Assembly (NCBI GenBank): GCA_963773655.1
Contig: CAVZBX010000003.1
Span: forward strand, 496,001 to 560,000
Length of the DNA: 64,000 nucleotides
Reading direction: 5' to 3'
DNA from: DASSQJ01 sp963773655
Lineage (GTDB): Bacteria > Actinomycetota > Actinomycetes > Actinomycetales > Dermatophilaceae
In this document: piece after piece, positions 33,195 to 41,306 of the stretch
How positions within the stretch are numbered: position 1 is the first letter of the stretch
Layout of the letters: the number at the start of each line of letters is the position of its first letter
Position numbers and translations under genes: made by a program
The notes under the pieces: generated by a model
The model's database searches: none
What the model saw: only the letters and a program-made list of their open reading frames with translations
Told to the model about the DNA's origin: nothing

Positions 33195-33230
33195 GTTCGT
33201 CAGTCTGTTGGGAAACCAAACATCTGTCAA
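33193..33230 (-). promoter_or_regulatory. Promoter and operator-like motif of the beta-galactosidase operon
   Basis: On the minus strand TTGACA (33230-33225), a 17-base spacer and CAGACT (33207-33202) form a promoter. The predicted start falls at or next to the ATG at 33194. The motif GATGTTTGGTTTC (33224-33212) fills the spacer, and ATGTTCGT lies on the plus strand at 33193-33200 over the start codon. Both resemble DeoR/GlpR half-sites. Confidence 0.55.
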
Positions 33231-33345
33231 CGGATTCAAACAGGCGCGCTCGCGAACGCCTCCGGGTTCCGCCGTGCGGCGACACGTCCGCTCTGCGCGT
33301 GGGAAAACGCGACCAAATCGTTGCCTGCCGACGTGCGACAGGTCC

Positions 33346-33396
33346 TTGACAGCACGACCTCGCGGCACGAGACTCGGCCCACTAGATGTTCGTTTC
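33346..33396 (+). promoter_or_regulatory. Promoter and operator-like motif of the sugar ABC operon
   Basis: TTGACA (33346-33351), 17 bases and GAGACT (33369-33374) form a promoter on the plus strand. GATGTTCGTTTC (33385-33396), close to the motif in the divergent promoter, lies just after the predicted start and would suit a repressor. The rest of the 247-base interval 33195-33441 holds nothing else recognised. Confidence 0.5.
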
Positions 33397-33441
33397 TGAT
33401 CGAAGTTGTCAGAAGCCGACCCATGTCAAAGGAGACAGTCC

Positions 33442-34800
33442 ATGGCACGCCGAGCCTCGCGCGAGCAGCGCCTCACCATCCCCGGCTCCGTCAGCGGCGT
33501 CAACCGCCGCACCCTCCTGCGGGGAGCGCTCGGCGCGGGGGCCCTGCTGGGCGCCCCCACCCTCCTCAGCGCCTGCGGGGACGACACCTCCACGTCGGGC
33601 TCGACCGGCGGCGGCGGTGGTGGCCAGGTCGGCAACGTCAAGTTCGGCATCAACGAGGCCAAGGGCTCCGGGCCCGCGTACGAGCGGCTCCAGGCGATGG
33701 CCGACGCGTACGCGCAGAAGAACAACGTCGAGGTCTCCGTCAATGCGGTCGACCACAACACCTTCCAGGAGAGCATCACCACCTACCTCCAGGGCACCCC
33801 GGACGACGTCTTCACGTGGTTCGCCGGCTACCGGATGGCGCAGTTCGCCGAGGCCGGCCAGATCGCCGACCTCAGTGGCCTGTGGCCGATCGACGGGCTG
33901 AGCGACGCCTTCCAGAAGGCCTCCACCGCGGCCGACGGCAACCAGTACTTCGTGCCGGTGAGCTACTACCCGTGGGCCGTCTTCTACCGGAAGTCGGTCT
34001 TCGAGGAGAACGGCTGGACCGCTCCGGCGAGCAAGGACGACTTCACGGCGCTGATGGAGGACATGCAGGGCAAGGGCGTCACCCCCTTCGCCTTCGCCGC
34101 CAAGGACGCCTGGGCGCCGATGGGGACCTTCGACATCCTCAACATGCGGCTCAACGGCTACGACTTCCACATGGCCCTGACCAAGGGCGACGAGAAGTGG
34201 GACAGCCCCGAGGTCAAGCAGGTCTTCCAGACCTGGAAGGACCTCCTGCTGCCCTACCAGCAGGAGAACTCCCTCGGCCGCACCTGGCAGGAGGCCGCCA
34301 CCTCGATGGCCAACGGCGAGTGCGGCATGTACCTGCTCGGCACCTTCGTCGTCGACGGCGTGCCCACCGACGCCCAGGAGGACCTCGACTTCTTCACCTT
34401 CCCCGAGCTCGACCCCGCCATCGGATCCGACGCACTCGACGCCCCCATCGACGGGTTCTGCGTCGCCGAGGGCGCCCAGGACATCGACGCCGGCAAGGCC
34501 TTCGCCGCGTGGCTGGGTACCGCGGAGGCCGCCGACGCCGCGAACAGCAACGCCTCGGCGCCGTTCATCGCGGCGAACTCGAACGCGAGCACCGAGACGT
34601 ACGGCGAGCTGCAGAAGAAGTCGGTCGAGGTGGTCCAGAACGCGGCGTCCATCGCCCAGTTCCTCGACCGCGACACCAATGCCGACCTGGCGAACACGGT
34701 GATCACGGTGTCCCTGCAGGACTTCATCAAGAACCCGAACGACATCGACGGCATCACGGCGTCGATCCAGGAGCAGGCCGCCTCCATCCTCGGCAGCTGA
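33442..34800 (+). CDS. Sugar ABC transporter substrate-binding lipoprotein
   Basis: The 452-residue protein has a twin-arginine signal (NRRTLLRGALGAGALLG) ending in the lipobox LLSAC with Cys45, followed by a low-complexity linker. The mature domain is a family 1-type sugar-binding protein (ADAYAQKNNVEVSVNAVDHNTFQE...). It would capture an oligosaccharide at the membrane surface and pass it to the two permeases. The ATG has AAGGAGA about seven bases upstream. Linked alpha- and beta-galactosidases suggest a galactoside such as melibiose or raffinose as ligand. Confidence 0.93.
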   Translation: MARRASREQRLTIPGSVSGVNRRTLLRGALGAGALLGAPTLLSACGDDTSTSGSTGGGGGGQVGNVKFGINEAKGSGPAYERLQAMADAYAQKNNVEVSVNAVDHNTFQESITTYLQGTPDDVFTWFAGYRMAQFAEAGQIADLSGLWPIDGLSDAFQKASTAADGNQYFVPVSYYPWAVFYRKSVFEENGWTAPASKDDFTALMEDMQGKGVTPFAFAAKDAWAPMGTFDILNMRLNGYDFHMALTKGDEKWDSPEVKQVFQTWKDLLLPYQQENSLGRTWQEAATSMANGECGMYLLGTFVVDGVPTDAQEDLDFFTFPELDPAIGSDALDAPIDGFCVAEGAQDIDAGKAFAAWLGTAEAADAANSNASAPFIAANSNASTETYGELQKKSVEVVQNAASIAQFLDRDTNADLANTVITVSLQDFIKNPNDIDGITASIQEQAASILGS

Positions 34801-34822
34801 CCGCGCCCACCCGGGAGTGACG

Positions 34823-35770
34823 ATGTCGTCCACGGACACCGCACGGGCCGGCGCCGGGAGCACTCCCGGCGCCGGCGGCACCCCCCCTCGGTCCAGGAGG
34901 AAGAAGAAGCGCAGCACCTTCGACCGGGTGGTCATCAGCCTGATGATCGTCATCCCGACGGTGCTCGTGATCTGGCTGGTCTGGCTCCCGGCACTGGCCT
35001 CGGTCGCGCTGTCGTTCACGCGGTGGAACGGGTTCAGGCTCGACACGATCGAGTGGATCGGCACCAAGAACTACACCGACCTGGCCACGATCTACCCGCC
35101 GTTCTGGCCGGCGATCCAGCACAACCTCATCTGGCTGGTGTTCCTCTTCGTCCTGCCGACCCTCTTCGGGATGTTCCTCGCCGTGGTCCTCGACCGGGAG
35201 ATGCGGTTCAGCCGCTTCTACCAGACGGCGTTCTACCTGCCGGTCGTGCTGTCGCTCGCCCTCATCGGCTTCATCTGGCAGCTCTTCTACTCCACCGACC
35301 AGGGCCTGATCAACGAGGTCTTCGGCACGAACGTCGACTGGTACGGCGATCCGGACGTCAACCTCTGGGCAGTGCTGGTGGCCACGGCGTGGCGCCACAC
35401 CGGCTACATCATGCTGATCTACCTCGCGGGACTGAAGGGCGTGGACGCGTCCCTGCGCGAGGCTGCCGCGGTCGACGGGGCGAGCGAGGTCAAGACCTTC
35501 TTCCACGTCATCTTCCCGGTGATGCGGCCGATCAACCTCATCGTCCTCGTCATCGTCGTCATCGAGTCGCTGCGGGCCTTCGACCTGGTCTGGATCATCA
35601 ACAAGGGCCGCAACGGGCTCGAGCTGATCTCGGCACTGGTGTCGCAGAACGTCATCGGTGAGGCGACCCGCTACGGCTTCGGGTCGGCCCTGGCCGTGAT
35701 CATGATGGTGATCTCGTCGGTCTTCATCGTCATCTACCTCCGCACCGTGTTCAAGGAGGAGCGACAGTGA
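34823..35770 (+). CDS. Sugar ABC transporter permease (MalF-like)
   Basis: The 315-residue permease has six membrane helices after a basic, disordered N-terminus (RSRRKKKR). The EAA loop that contacts the ATPase is EAAAVDGASEVKTFFHVIFP near residue 215. ATG 34823 was chosen for GGGAG seven bases upstream; GTG 34817 is possible. It overlaps the next permease by four bases. No ABC ATPase gene is present, so a shared MsmK-type ATPase encoded elsewhere is expected. Confidence 0.93.
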   Translation: MSSTDTARAGAGSTPGAGGTPPRSRRKKKRSTFDRVVISLMIVIPTVLVIWLVWLPALASVALSFTRWNGFRLDTIEWIGTKNYTDLATIYPPFWPAIQHNLIWLVFLFVLPTLFGMFLAVVLDREMRFSRFYQTAFYLPVVLSLALIGFIWQLFYSTDQGLINEVFGTNVDWYGDPDVNLWAVLVATAWRHTGYIMLIYLAGLKGVDASLREAAAVDGASEVKTFFHVIFPVMRPINLIVLVIVVIESLRAFDLVWIINKGRNGLELISALVSQNVIGEATRYGFGSALAVIMMVISSVFIVIYLRTVFKEERQ

Positions 35771-36693
35771 GCGCCACCTCGGCCCCGCCCGTCCCCGCGG
35801 AGAAGCGCCCGACCCGCACCAAGGAGCTCTCCGGGGGCGTCATGAACCGGCGCCGTGGCACCGTGGCCACGGTCATCATGTTCGTGCTCGCCGTCATCTG
35901 GCTCTTCCCGCTCCTGTGGGCGCTGTACAACTCGTTCCGCGACTACTCGTTCACCCAGACCAACGGCTACCTCTCCTTCGGTGGGTGGACGACGGACAAC
36001 TACACGGAGGCCTGGAGCCGCGGCCAGTTCGGGCTGCGGTTCATGAACTCGCTGTGGATCACCGTGCCGGCCGTGCTCCTGACGCTGTTCCTGTCCTCGC
36101 TCGTCGCCTTCGTGCTGGCCCGCTTCTCCTACCGGTTCAACCTCACCCTGCTCGGGGTCTTCCTCGCCGCCAACCTGCTCCCGCCGCAGGCGCTGCTCAT
36201 CCCGGTGTTCCGGATGTTCCGCGAGATCCCGTTGCCGACGTTCATGTCCTCGACGGGCACGATGCTCAACAGCTTCTGGGCGCTGATCCTCGTCAACACC
36301 GCCTTCCAGATGGGGTTCTGCGCCTTCGTGCTCAGCAACTACATGAAGACGATCCCGTACGAGATCTACGAGTCGGCGGAGCTCGACGGCGCGAGCGTGT
36401 GGCGGCAGTACTGGCAGCTGACGATGCCGCTGGTCCGGCCGGCGCTCGCGGCCCTCGCGACGCTCCAGGTGACGTGGATCTACAACGAGTTCTTCTGGGC
36501 CACGGTTCTCATCTCGCGTGGGGACAAGCTGCCGGTGACCAGTGGCCTGAACAACCTGCGCGGGCAGTTCTTCGCGGACACCAACCTGGTCGCCGCCGGG
36601 TCGATCCTCGTCGCCCTGCCGGTGCTCATCGTGTTCTTCGTCCTCCAGAAGCAGTTCGTCTCCGGCCTCACCCTCGGGTCGACCAAGGGGTGA
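35767..36693 (+). CDS. Sugar ABC transporter permease (MalG-like)
   Basis: The 308-residue second permease has six membrane helices and the EAA loop ESAELDGASVWRQYWQLTMP near residue 205. It pairs with the MalF-like protein to form the transmembrane pore. The C-terminal VSGLTLGSTKG is typical of MalG-type permeases, whose tail contacts the ATPase. GTG 35767 overlaps the preceding stop codon and the stop overlaps the alpha-galactosidase start codon, giving tight coupling through the operon. Confidence 0.93.
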   Translation: MSATSAPPVPAEKRPTRTKELSGGVMNRRRGTVATVIMFVLAVIWLFPLLWALYNSFRDYSFTQTNGYLSFGGWTTDNYTEAWSRGQFGLRFMNSLWITVPAVLLTLFLSSLVAFVLARFSYRFNLTLLGVFLAANLLPPQALLIPVFRMFREIPLPTFMSSTGTMLNSFWALILVNTAFQMGFCAFVLSNYMKTIPYEIYESAELDGASVWRQYWQLTMPLVRPALAALATLQVTWIYNEFFWATVLISRGDKLPVTSGLNNLRGQFFADTNLVAAGSILVALPVLIVFFVLQKQFVSGLTLGSTKG

Positions 36694-38846
36694 GCCCCAC
36701 GACGGTCGTCCTGCGGGGCGGCGGCACCGCCCTCGTCCTCGCGCACGAGGGCGGTGGGCTGCCCGCCGTCCTGCACTGGGGGGCGGACCTCACCGACGCC
36801 GACGTCGCCGACCTCCCGCTCGTCCGCGACCGCCCGGTGCCGCACAACGCCCTCGACGAGCCGTGGGACCTCACCGTGCTGCCGACGTCCGGTGACGGCT
36901 GGCTCGGCACCCCCGGCGTGGAGGTGCACCGCGCGGGCGGGTCGACGGCGCCCCGGTGGCGGGCCACGATCGAGGGCGGCGGGGACCGGCTGGTCGTCCG
37001 TGCCGAGGCCGAGGCGGTCGCCGCCCGGGTCGAGCTCGGCTACGTCCTGGACGGCCACGGCGTGCTCACCGTGTCGTCGTCGGTGACGTCGACGGCGGCC
37101 GCGGAGGCACCGGTGCTCGAGCTCGCCGCGCTGCGCACCCTGCTGCCGGTCCCGGCCCGCGCCGACGAGGTGCTCGACCTGACCGGCCGCTGGGTGCGGG
37201 AGCGCTCGCCGCAGCGCCACGCCGTGGCCGACGGCACCTGGCTGCGCACCGGGCGACGCGGCCGCACCGGCCACGACGCCCCCCTCCTCGTGACGGCGGG
37301 GACGGCGGGCTTCGGCTTCCGCCACGGGGAGGTGTGGGCCGTGCACGTGGCGTGGAGCGGGAACCACGAGCACCTCGTCGAACGGCTGCCGGAGGGCGCC
37401 GGTGCGCATGCCGCCGTCATCGGCGGGGCCGAGGCCCTGGCGCCGGGGGAGGTGCGGCTCGCGGCGGGCGAGACCCACCACGCCCCCGAGGTGGTCGCGG
37501 TGTGGTCCGACGACGGGCTGGACGGGCTGACTCGGCGGCTGGTGCGCCACCAGCGGTCCGCGCCCGACCACCGGGCCTCGCGGCCACGCCCGCTTGTCCT
37601 CAACACCTGGGAGGCCGTGTACTTCGACACCGACCTCGACCACCTCCGGCGGCTCGCCGACACCGGTGCCACCATCGGCGTCGAGCGGTTCGTCCTCGAC
37701 GACGGCTGGTTCGGCTCGCGGCGCGACGACACCCGCGGTCTCGGGGACTGGCAGGTCTCCGCCGAGGTCTGGCCCCACGGGCTCGGTCCGCTCGTCGACC
37801 ACGTCAAGGGCCTCGGGATGGAGTTCGGGCTCTGGGTCGAGCCGGAGATGGTCAACCTCGACTCCGACCTGGCCCGCACCCATCCCGAGTGGGTGCTCGG
37901 CCCGGTGGCCGGGCCGACCGCCCCCTCGCGCCACCAGCACGTGCTCGACCTGGCGAACCCCGGGGCCTTCGCGTACGTGCTCGACGCGGTGAGCACCCTC
38001 GTGGCCGAGTACGGCATCGACTACCTCAAGTGGGACCACAACCGCGACCTGCACGAGGCGGTGCGCACCGATGCCTCGGGCACCGACCGGCCCGCGGTGG
38101 GTGACCAGACCCGAGCCTTCTACCGGCTCCTCGACGAGCTGCGCCGCCGGCACCCGGCGCTCGAGATCGAGTCCTGTTCCAGCGGCGGGGCGCGGGTGGA
38201 CCTCGGGGTGCTGGCGCGCACGGACCGGGTCTGGGCCTCGGACTGCAACGACGCCGTGGAGCGGGTGGCGATCCAGCGGTGGACCGGGCTGCTCGTCGGC
38301 CCGGAGCGGATGGGAACTCACGTGGGGCCGCCGCGCGCCCACACCACCCACCGGCAGCTCGACCTGTCGCTGCGGATGCTCGTGGCCCTGGGCGGGCACG
38401 CGGGCCTGGAGTGGGACCTCACGTCGTGCACCGCCGACGAGCTCGAGACCCTGCGGGCGTGGTCCGGCCTCTACCGCGAGCTGCGCCCGCTGCTGCACAG
38501 CGGCGACGTCGTGCGCTCCGACCACCCGGACCCGGCCCTGGTCGTCGGGGGCACCGTGGCGCCGGACCGCACCGAGGCCGTCTTCACGGTCGTGCAGGTC
38601 GCGACCGGCCGGGGCACGGCCCCCGGGCTCCTCCCGCTGCCGGGGCTGGACCCCGAGCGGCGGTACCGGGTGCGGGTGCGCCCCGAGGCCGGCCTCCCGG
38701 CCACGGTCCAGGAGCGCGGTCCCCGCTGGTTCGACGCCGCCGCCGGCGAGGGGGTGCTCGTCTCCGGCCGGGTCCTCGGGGACGTCGGGCTCCCCCTTCC
38801 CGTCCTCGCCGTCGAGCACGGCTTCCTCCTCCACCTCACCTCCTGA
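36690..38846 (+). CDS. Alpha-galactosidase, GH36
   Basis: The 718-residue enzyme removes terminal alpha-galactosyl residues from melibiose or raffinose-type sugars. The catalytic barrel has VLDDGWFGSRRDD, LWVEPEMVNLDSDL, the nucleophile in LKWDHNRDLHEA near residue 450 and the acid/base in SDCNDAVERVAIQRW near residue 518. There is no signal peptide, so imported sugar is cleaved inside. Its GTG overlaps the permease stop codon. Released galactose would need galactokinase, which is not in the window. Confidence 0.95.
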   Translation: MSPTTVVLRGGGTALVLAHEGGGLPAVLHWGADLTDADVADLPLVRDRPVPHNALDEPWDLTVLPTSGDGWLGTPGVEVHRAGGSTAPRWRATIEGGGDRLVVRAEAEAVAARVELGYVLDGHGVLTVSSSVTSTAAAEAPVLELAALRTLLPVPARADEVLDLTGRWVRERSPQRHAVADGTWLRTGRRGRTGHDAPLLVTAGTAGFGFRHGEVWAVHVAWSGNHEHLVERLPEGAGAHAAVIGGAEALAPGEVRLAAGETHHAPEVVAVWSDDGLDGLTRRLVRHQRSAPDHRASRPRPLVLNTWEAVYFDTDLDHLRRLADTGATIGVERFVLDDGWFGSRRDDTRGLGDWQVSAEVWPHGLGPLVDHVKGLGMEFGLWVEPEMVNLDSDLARTHPEWVLGPVAGPTAPSRHQHVLDLANPGAFAYVLDAVSTLVAEYGIDYLKWDHNRDLHEAVRTDASGTDRPAVGDQTRAFYRLLDELRRRHPALEIESCSSGGARVDLGVLARTDRVWASDCNDAVERVAIQRWTGLLVGPERMGTHVGPPRAHTTHRQLDLSLRMLVALGGHAGLEWDLTSCTADELETLRAWSGLYRELRPLLHSGDVVRSDHPDPALVVGGTVAPDRTEAVFTVVQVATGRGTAPGLLPLPGLDPERRYRVRVRPEAGLPATVQERGPRWFDAAAGEGVLVSGRVLGDVGLPLPVLAVEHGFLLHLTS

Positions 38847-38900
38847 CCGCCGCCCGCCCCGAGCGGATCCCTTCCCGCCTCGACCTGCCCCCCTCCCGCC

Positions 38901-38961
38901 TCGACATTTCGGGGTCACCCCGAAATGTCGACGTGGCACGGAAACGGTTTGCGTGCCACGT
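38901..38961 (+). terminator. Twin perfect hairpins after the alpha-galactosidase operon
   Basis: TCGACATTTCGGGG (38901-38914) pairs with 38918-38931 around a three-base loop, and ACGTGGCACG (38931-38940) pairs with 38952-38961. The stems abut and share a GTCGAC edge, so alternative pairing is possible. They lie 55 bases after the alpha-galactosidase stop and 49 before the next gene. Termination is likely, but the AT content of the first stem is unusual for this genome. Confidence 0.55.
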
Positions 38962-39009
38962 CGACGAACCGGGGTGTCGAGCGGTCCCGACCGGCGCTAC
39001 GGTCGTCAC

Positions 39010-39360
39010 GTGCGCGAGGACGAACCGGCCATCCACCCTGACGTCCCGCCGAGCGGCACCGGCTGCGTCGAGTGCCTCGAGGCGGGTGGCTGGTGGGTTC
39101 ACCTGCGCCGCTGCGCCACGTGTGGCCACGTCGGGTGCTGCGACACCTCGCCCGCCCAGCACGCCACGGCCCACGCCCGCACCACCGGCCACCGCGTCGT
39201 GCAGAGCTTCGAGCCGGGGGAGTCGTGGTTCTACGACTACGACGAGGACGAGGTGTTCGAGGGCCCCGAGCTCGCACCCCCCGGGAGCCGGCCGGAGGAC
39301 CAGCCGGTGCCTGCTCCGAAGGATGCCGTGCCACACGACTGGCGCCGCTTCCTCCACTGA
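39010..39360 (+). CDS. UBP-type zinc finger protein
   Basis: The 116-residue protein is essentially one ZnF-UBP domain: GCVECLEAGGWWVHLRRCATCGHVGCCDTSPAQHATAHARTTGHRVV carries the Cys and His ligands, with key parts CVECLEAGGWWVHL and HVGCCDTSPAQHATAH. Eukaryotic relatives bind ubiquitin tails; the bacterial proteins bind zinc but their partner is unknown. The C-terminus is acidic and ends PHDWRRFLH. It has its own GTG start and stands alone between the alpha-galactosidase and the convergent multicopper oxidase gene. Confidence 0.88.
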   Translation: MREDEPAIHPDVPPSGTGCVECLEAGGWWVHLRRCATCGHVGCCDTSPAQHATAHARTTGHRVVQSFEPGESWFYDYDEDEVFEGPELAPPGSRPEDQPVPAPKDAVPHDWRRFLH

Positions 39361-39377
39361 CGACGGGCCGTCCGCCC

Positions 39378-40829
39378 TCAGCCGGCCTCGACGACCCCCA
39401 TCATCCCGAGGTCCTCGTGGTCGAGCACGTGGCAGTGGTAGACCGTGCGGCCGCCGAAGTCCCGGACCGGGACCCGCACGGTGACCTGCCCCATGGCGGG
39501 GACGACGACGACGTCGCGCCAGTCCGCAGGGCCGTCGGGGTCGTGGTCAGGCGCCTCGAGGACCTGCATCGGCCACACGTGCAGGTGGAACGGGTGGTCC
39601 ATCATCGTGGCGTTGCCGATGGTCCACTCCTCGACGGTGCCGAGGGCGAGCCGCTGGTCGGTGCGCGCGGGGTCGAAGGTGCGGCCGTCGAAGCCGAACT
39701 CCCTGCCGCCCATCCCCATCCCCATCCCACCGGTCATCGTCACCGTCCGGTGCCCGTCGACGGCGGAGCGGCGAAGGTCGACGGGGGCCGGGAACGAGGA
39801 GGTCGCGGCCGAGGTGGTCGTGGCGGCCGCCGGGCCGATCGTGACCGTGGCCAGCTCCACCTCGGGGGAGGTCGCCCCTCGTCCTCCCATCATCCCCATC
39901 CCTCCCCGGTCACGGGAGAGGGTGCGCAGGGACGTCGTGCCGCCGCCGGTGGGCCGCACGAGCAGGTCGGCGCGGTTGCCCGGGGCGAGGAGCACGCCCT
40001 CGCGGTCGACGGGATCGTGCAGCGCCTGGCCGTCGAGGCCGAACAGTCCCCAGGTGTGGCCGTCGAGCCGGAGGTCGAGGAACCGGGAGACGCAGGCGTT
40101 CACCACCCGCCAGCGCTCGGTGGTGCCCGCAGCCAGCTCGAGCTCCGGTCGCCGGCGGCCGTTGACGAGGACGAGCTCGCCCTCCCGACCGAGCATCTGT
40201 TCGGCGTGGGACACGCCCGCCACCTCGCCCGCCGCGGTGAGCGTGGTGTCGGAGACGACGAGCACGCGTTCGCGGTCGACCACGGGCTCGTCTGTCCCGA
40301 CGACGAGCAGCGCGCCGTGCAGACCGCCGAAGACCTGGTCCGCCACCGTGCCGTGGTGGTGAGGGTGGTACCAGAAGGTGCCGGCCGGGTGGTCGTCGGG
40401 GATGCGGTACTCGTAGTCGGCCGCGGTGCCCGGCTCGACGGTGCGGAAGACGTTGTCGCTGCTGCCCTCGGGTGAGACGTGCAGTCCGTGCGTGTGCAGG
40501 TTGGTCGTCTCGACGAGGTCGTTCTCGAGACGGAGCCGGAGCCTGTCCCCCGGGCGGACGACGAGGGTCGGGCCGGGGCTCGTGCCGTTGTAGCCCAGCG
40601 CCTCCGTGCTGCGACCGTCGAGCGTCGCCCCCGGTGCGGCCCGCAGGGTGACGTCGAGGGAGCCGCCCGAGCTCGCGAGCACGGCCGGCTCGGTCACCGG
40701 TGCGCCGGTCGCCCAGCCGCTGCCGTCCTCGACCAGGGTGCGCCACGTGCCCACGCCGCCGACGACGGTGGTGGCGGCGCCGAGGCCGGTGACGAGGAGC
40801 GCCTGACGGCGGGTGACCTCAGTGCTCAT
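39378..40829 (-). CDS. Multicopper oxidase (CueO/SufI-like)
   Basis: The 483-residue oxidase has a Tat signal (VTRRQALLVTGLGAATTVVGG, key TRRQALLVTG) and all copper motifs: NLHTHGLH, WYHPHHHG, HPFHLHVW and YHCHVLDHEDLGMM. Met-rich stretches (MGMMGG, MGMGMGG) near residues 305 and 360 resemble the copper-handling segment of CueO. It probably oxidises Cu(I) or organic substrates outside the membrane. ATG 40829 overlaps the SHOCT gene by eleven bases. Its place at the end of an operon divergent from a two-component system supports a copper-tolerance role. Confidence 0.93.
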   Translation of the reverse strand: MSTEVTRRQALLVTGLGAATTVVGGVGTWRTLVEDGSGWATGAPVTEPAVLASSGGSLDVTLRAAPGATLDGRSTEALGYNGTSPGPTLVVRPGDRLRLRLENDLVETTNLHTHGLHVSPEGSSDNVFRTVEPGTAADYEYRIPDDHPAGTFWYHPHHHGTVADQVFGGLHGALLVVGTDEPVVDRERVLVVSDTTLTAAGEVAGVSHAEQMLGREGELVLVNGRRRPELELAAGTTERWRVVNACVSRFLDLRLDGHTWGLFGLDGQALHDPVDREGVLLAPGNRADLLVRPTGGGTTSLRTLSRDRGGMGMMGGRGATSPEVELATVTIGPAAATTTSAATSSFPAPVDLRRSAVDGHRTVTMTGGMGMGMGGREFGFDGRTFDPARTDQRLALGTVEEWTIGNATMMDHPFHLHVWPMQVLEAPDHDPDGPADWRDVVVVPAMGQVTVRVPVRDFGGRTVYHCHVLDHEDLGMMGVVEAG

Positions 40830-41052
40830 CCAGCACCGCCCGTCGGCGTTCGTACTCGCTGACGTCGATCTCACCGCGGGCCAACCGCTCGTCCAGGATC
40901 GCGCGGGCGGTGCCGGGACGGCCGTCGGCGCCCGCGTCACCCGGTGCCGCGCGGGCACGGCGCAGCAGGACGAGGCCGGCGGCCAGCACCGAGAGGCCGA
41001 TGACGAGCACGACGGGCCACACCCACGTCGACGGGTCCCACCCGCCGGTCAC
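40819..41052 (-). CDS. SHOCT-domain membrane protein
   Basis: The 77-residue protein has a membrane helix (VWPVVLVIGLSVLAAGLVLL) near residues 11-30 and a C-terminal SHOCT motif (ARAILDERLARGEIDVSEYERR). SHOCT motifs occur in small membrane-associated proteins and are thought to mediate oligomerisation. It is translationally coupled to the multicopper oxidase, whose start lies within it. A second SHOCT protein (52737-53018) follows the Nuo-like operon. Confidence 0.88.
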   Translation of the reverse strand: MTGGWDPSTWVWPVVLVIGLSVLAAGLVLLRRARAAPGDAGADGRPGTARAILDERLARGEIDVSEYERRRAVLDEH

Positions 41053-41085
41053 CGGTGCTCACCGCCGTCGATCCACATCACGCCC

Positions 41086-41104
41086 ACCATACCCACCCCG
41101 GTAT
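41086..41104 (-). promoter_or_regulatory. Possible CsoR-like operator and promoter
   Basis: ATACCCACCCCGGTAT (41089-41104) has ATACC/GGTAT arms around a C-rich centre, like CsoR copper-repressor operators. A -10-like TATGGT on the minus strand (41091-41086) overlaps its edge. It lies upstream of the SHOCT and multicopper oxidase genes. No csoR gene is in the window, so this is an inference from pattern and context. Confidence 0.35.
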
Positions 41105-41119
41105 CCGTCATCGGCATCC

Positions 41120-41260
41120 TCACCGCCGGCTCCGCGGCGCCCGGAGCGCGAGCGCAGCCAGGACGAGCCCGCCGGGGCCGGCGAGGACCCAAGCCCACAG
41201 GCCCCCGACCCCCGGGCCGGCCCCGAGCCGCCGGGGTGGCGCGACGAGGCCAGCGAGCAT
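41120..41260 (-). CDS. Small membrane protein (46 residues)
   Basis: This short frame starts ATG behind GAGGAGAGGAG and encodes MLAGLVAPPRRLG followed by a single hydrophobic helix (GLWAWVLAGPGGLVLAALAL) and a basic tail (RAPRSRR). The orientation and ribosome binding site suit a real small membrane protein in the copper operon between the BNR lipoprotein and SHOCT genes. No family is recognised. Confidence 0.55.
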   Translation of the reverse strand: MLAGLVAPPRRLGAGPGVGGLWAWVLAGPGGLVLAALALRAPRSRR

Positions 41261-41306
41261 CTGTCGTTCTCCTCTCCTCGGGGCCTCGGCGCGAGCCGGA
41301 GGGAGC

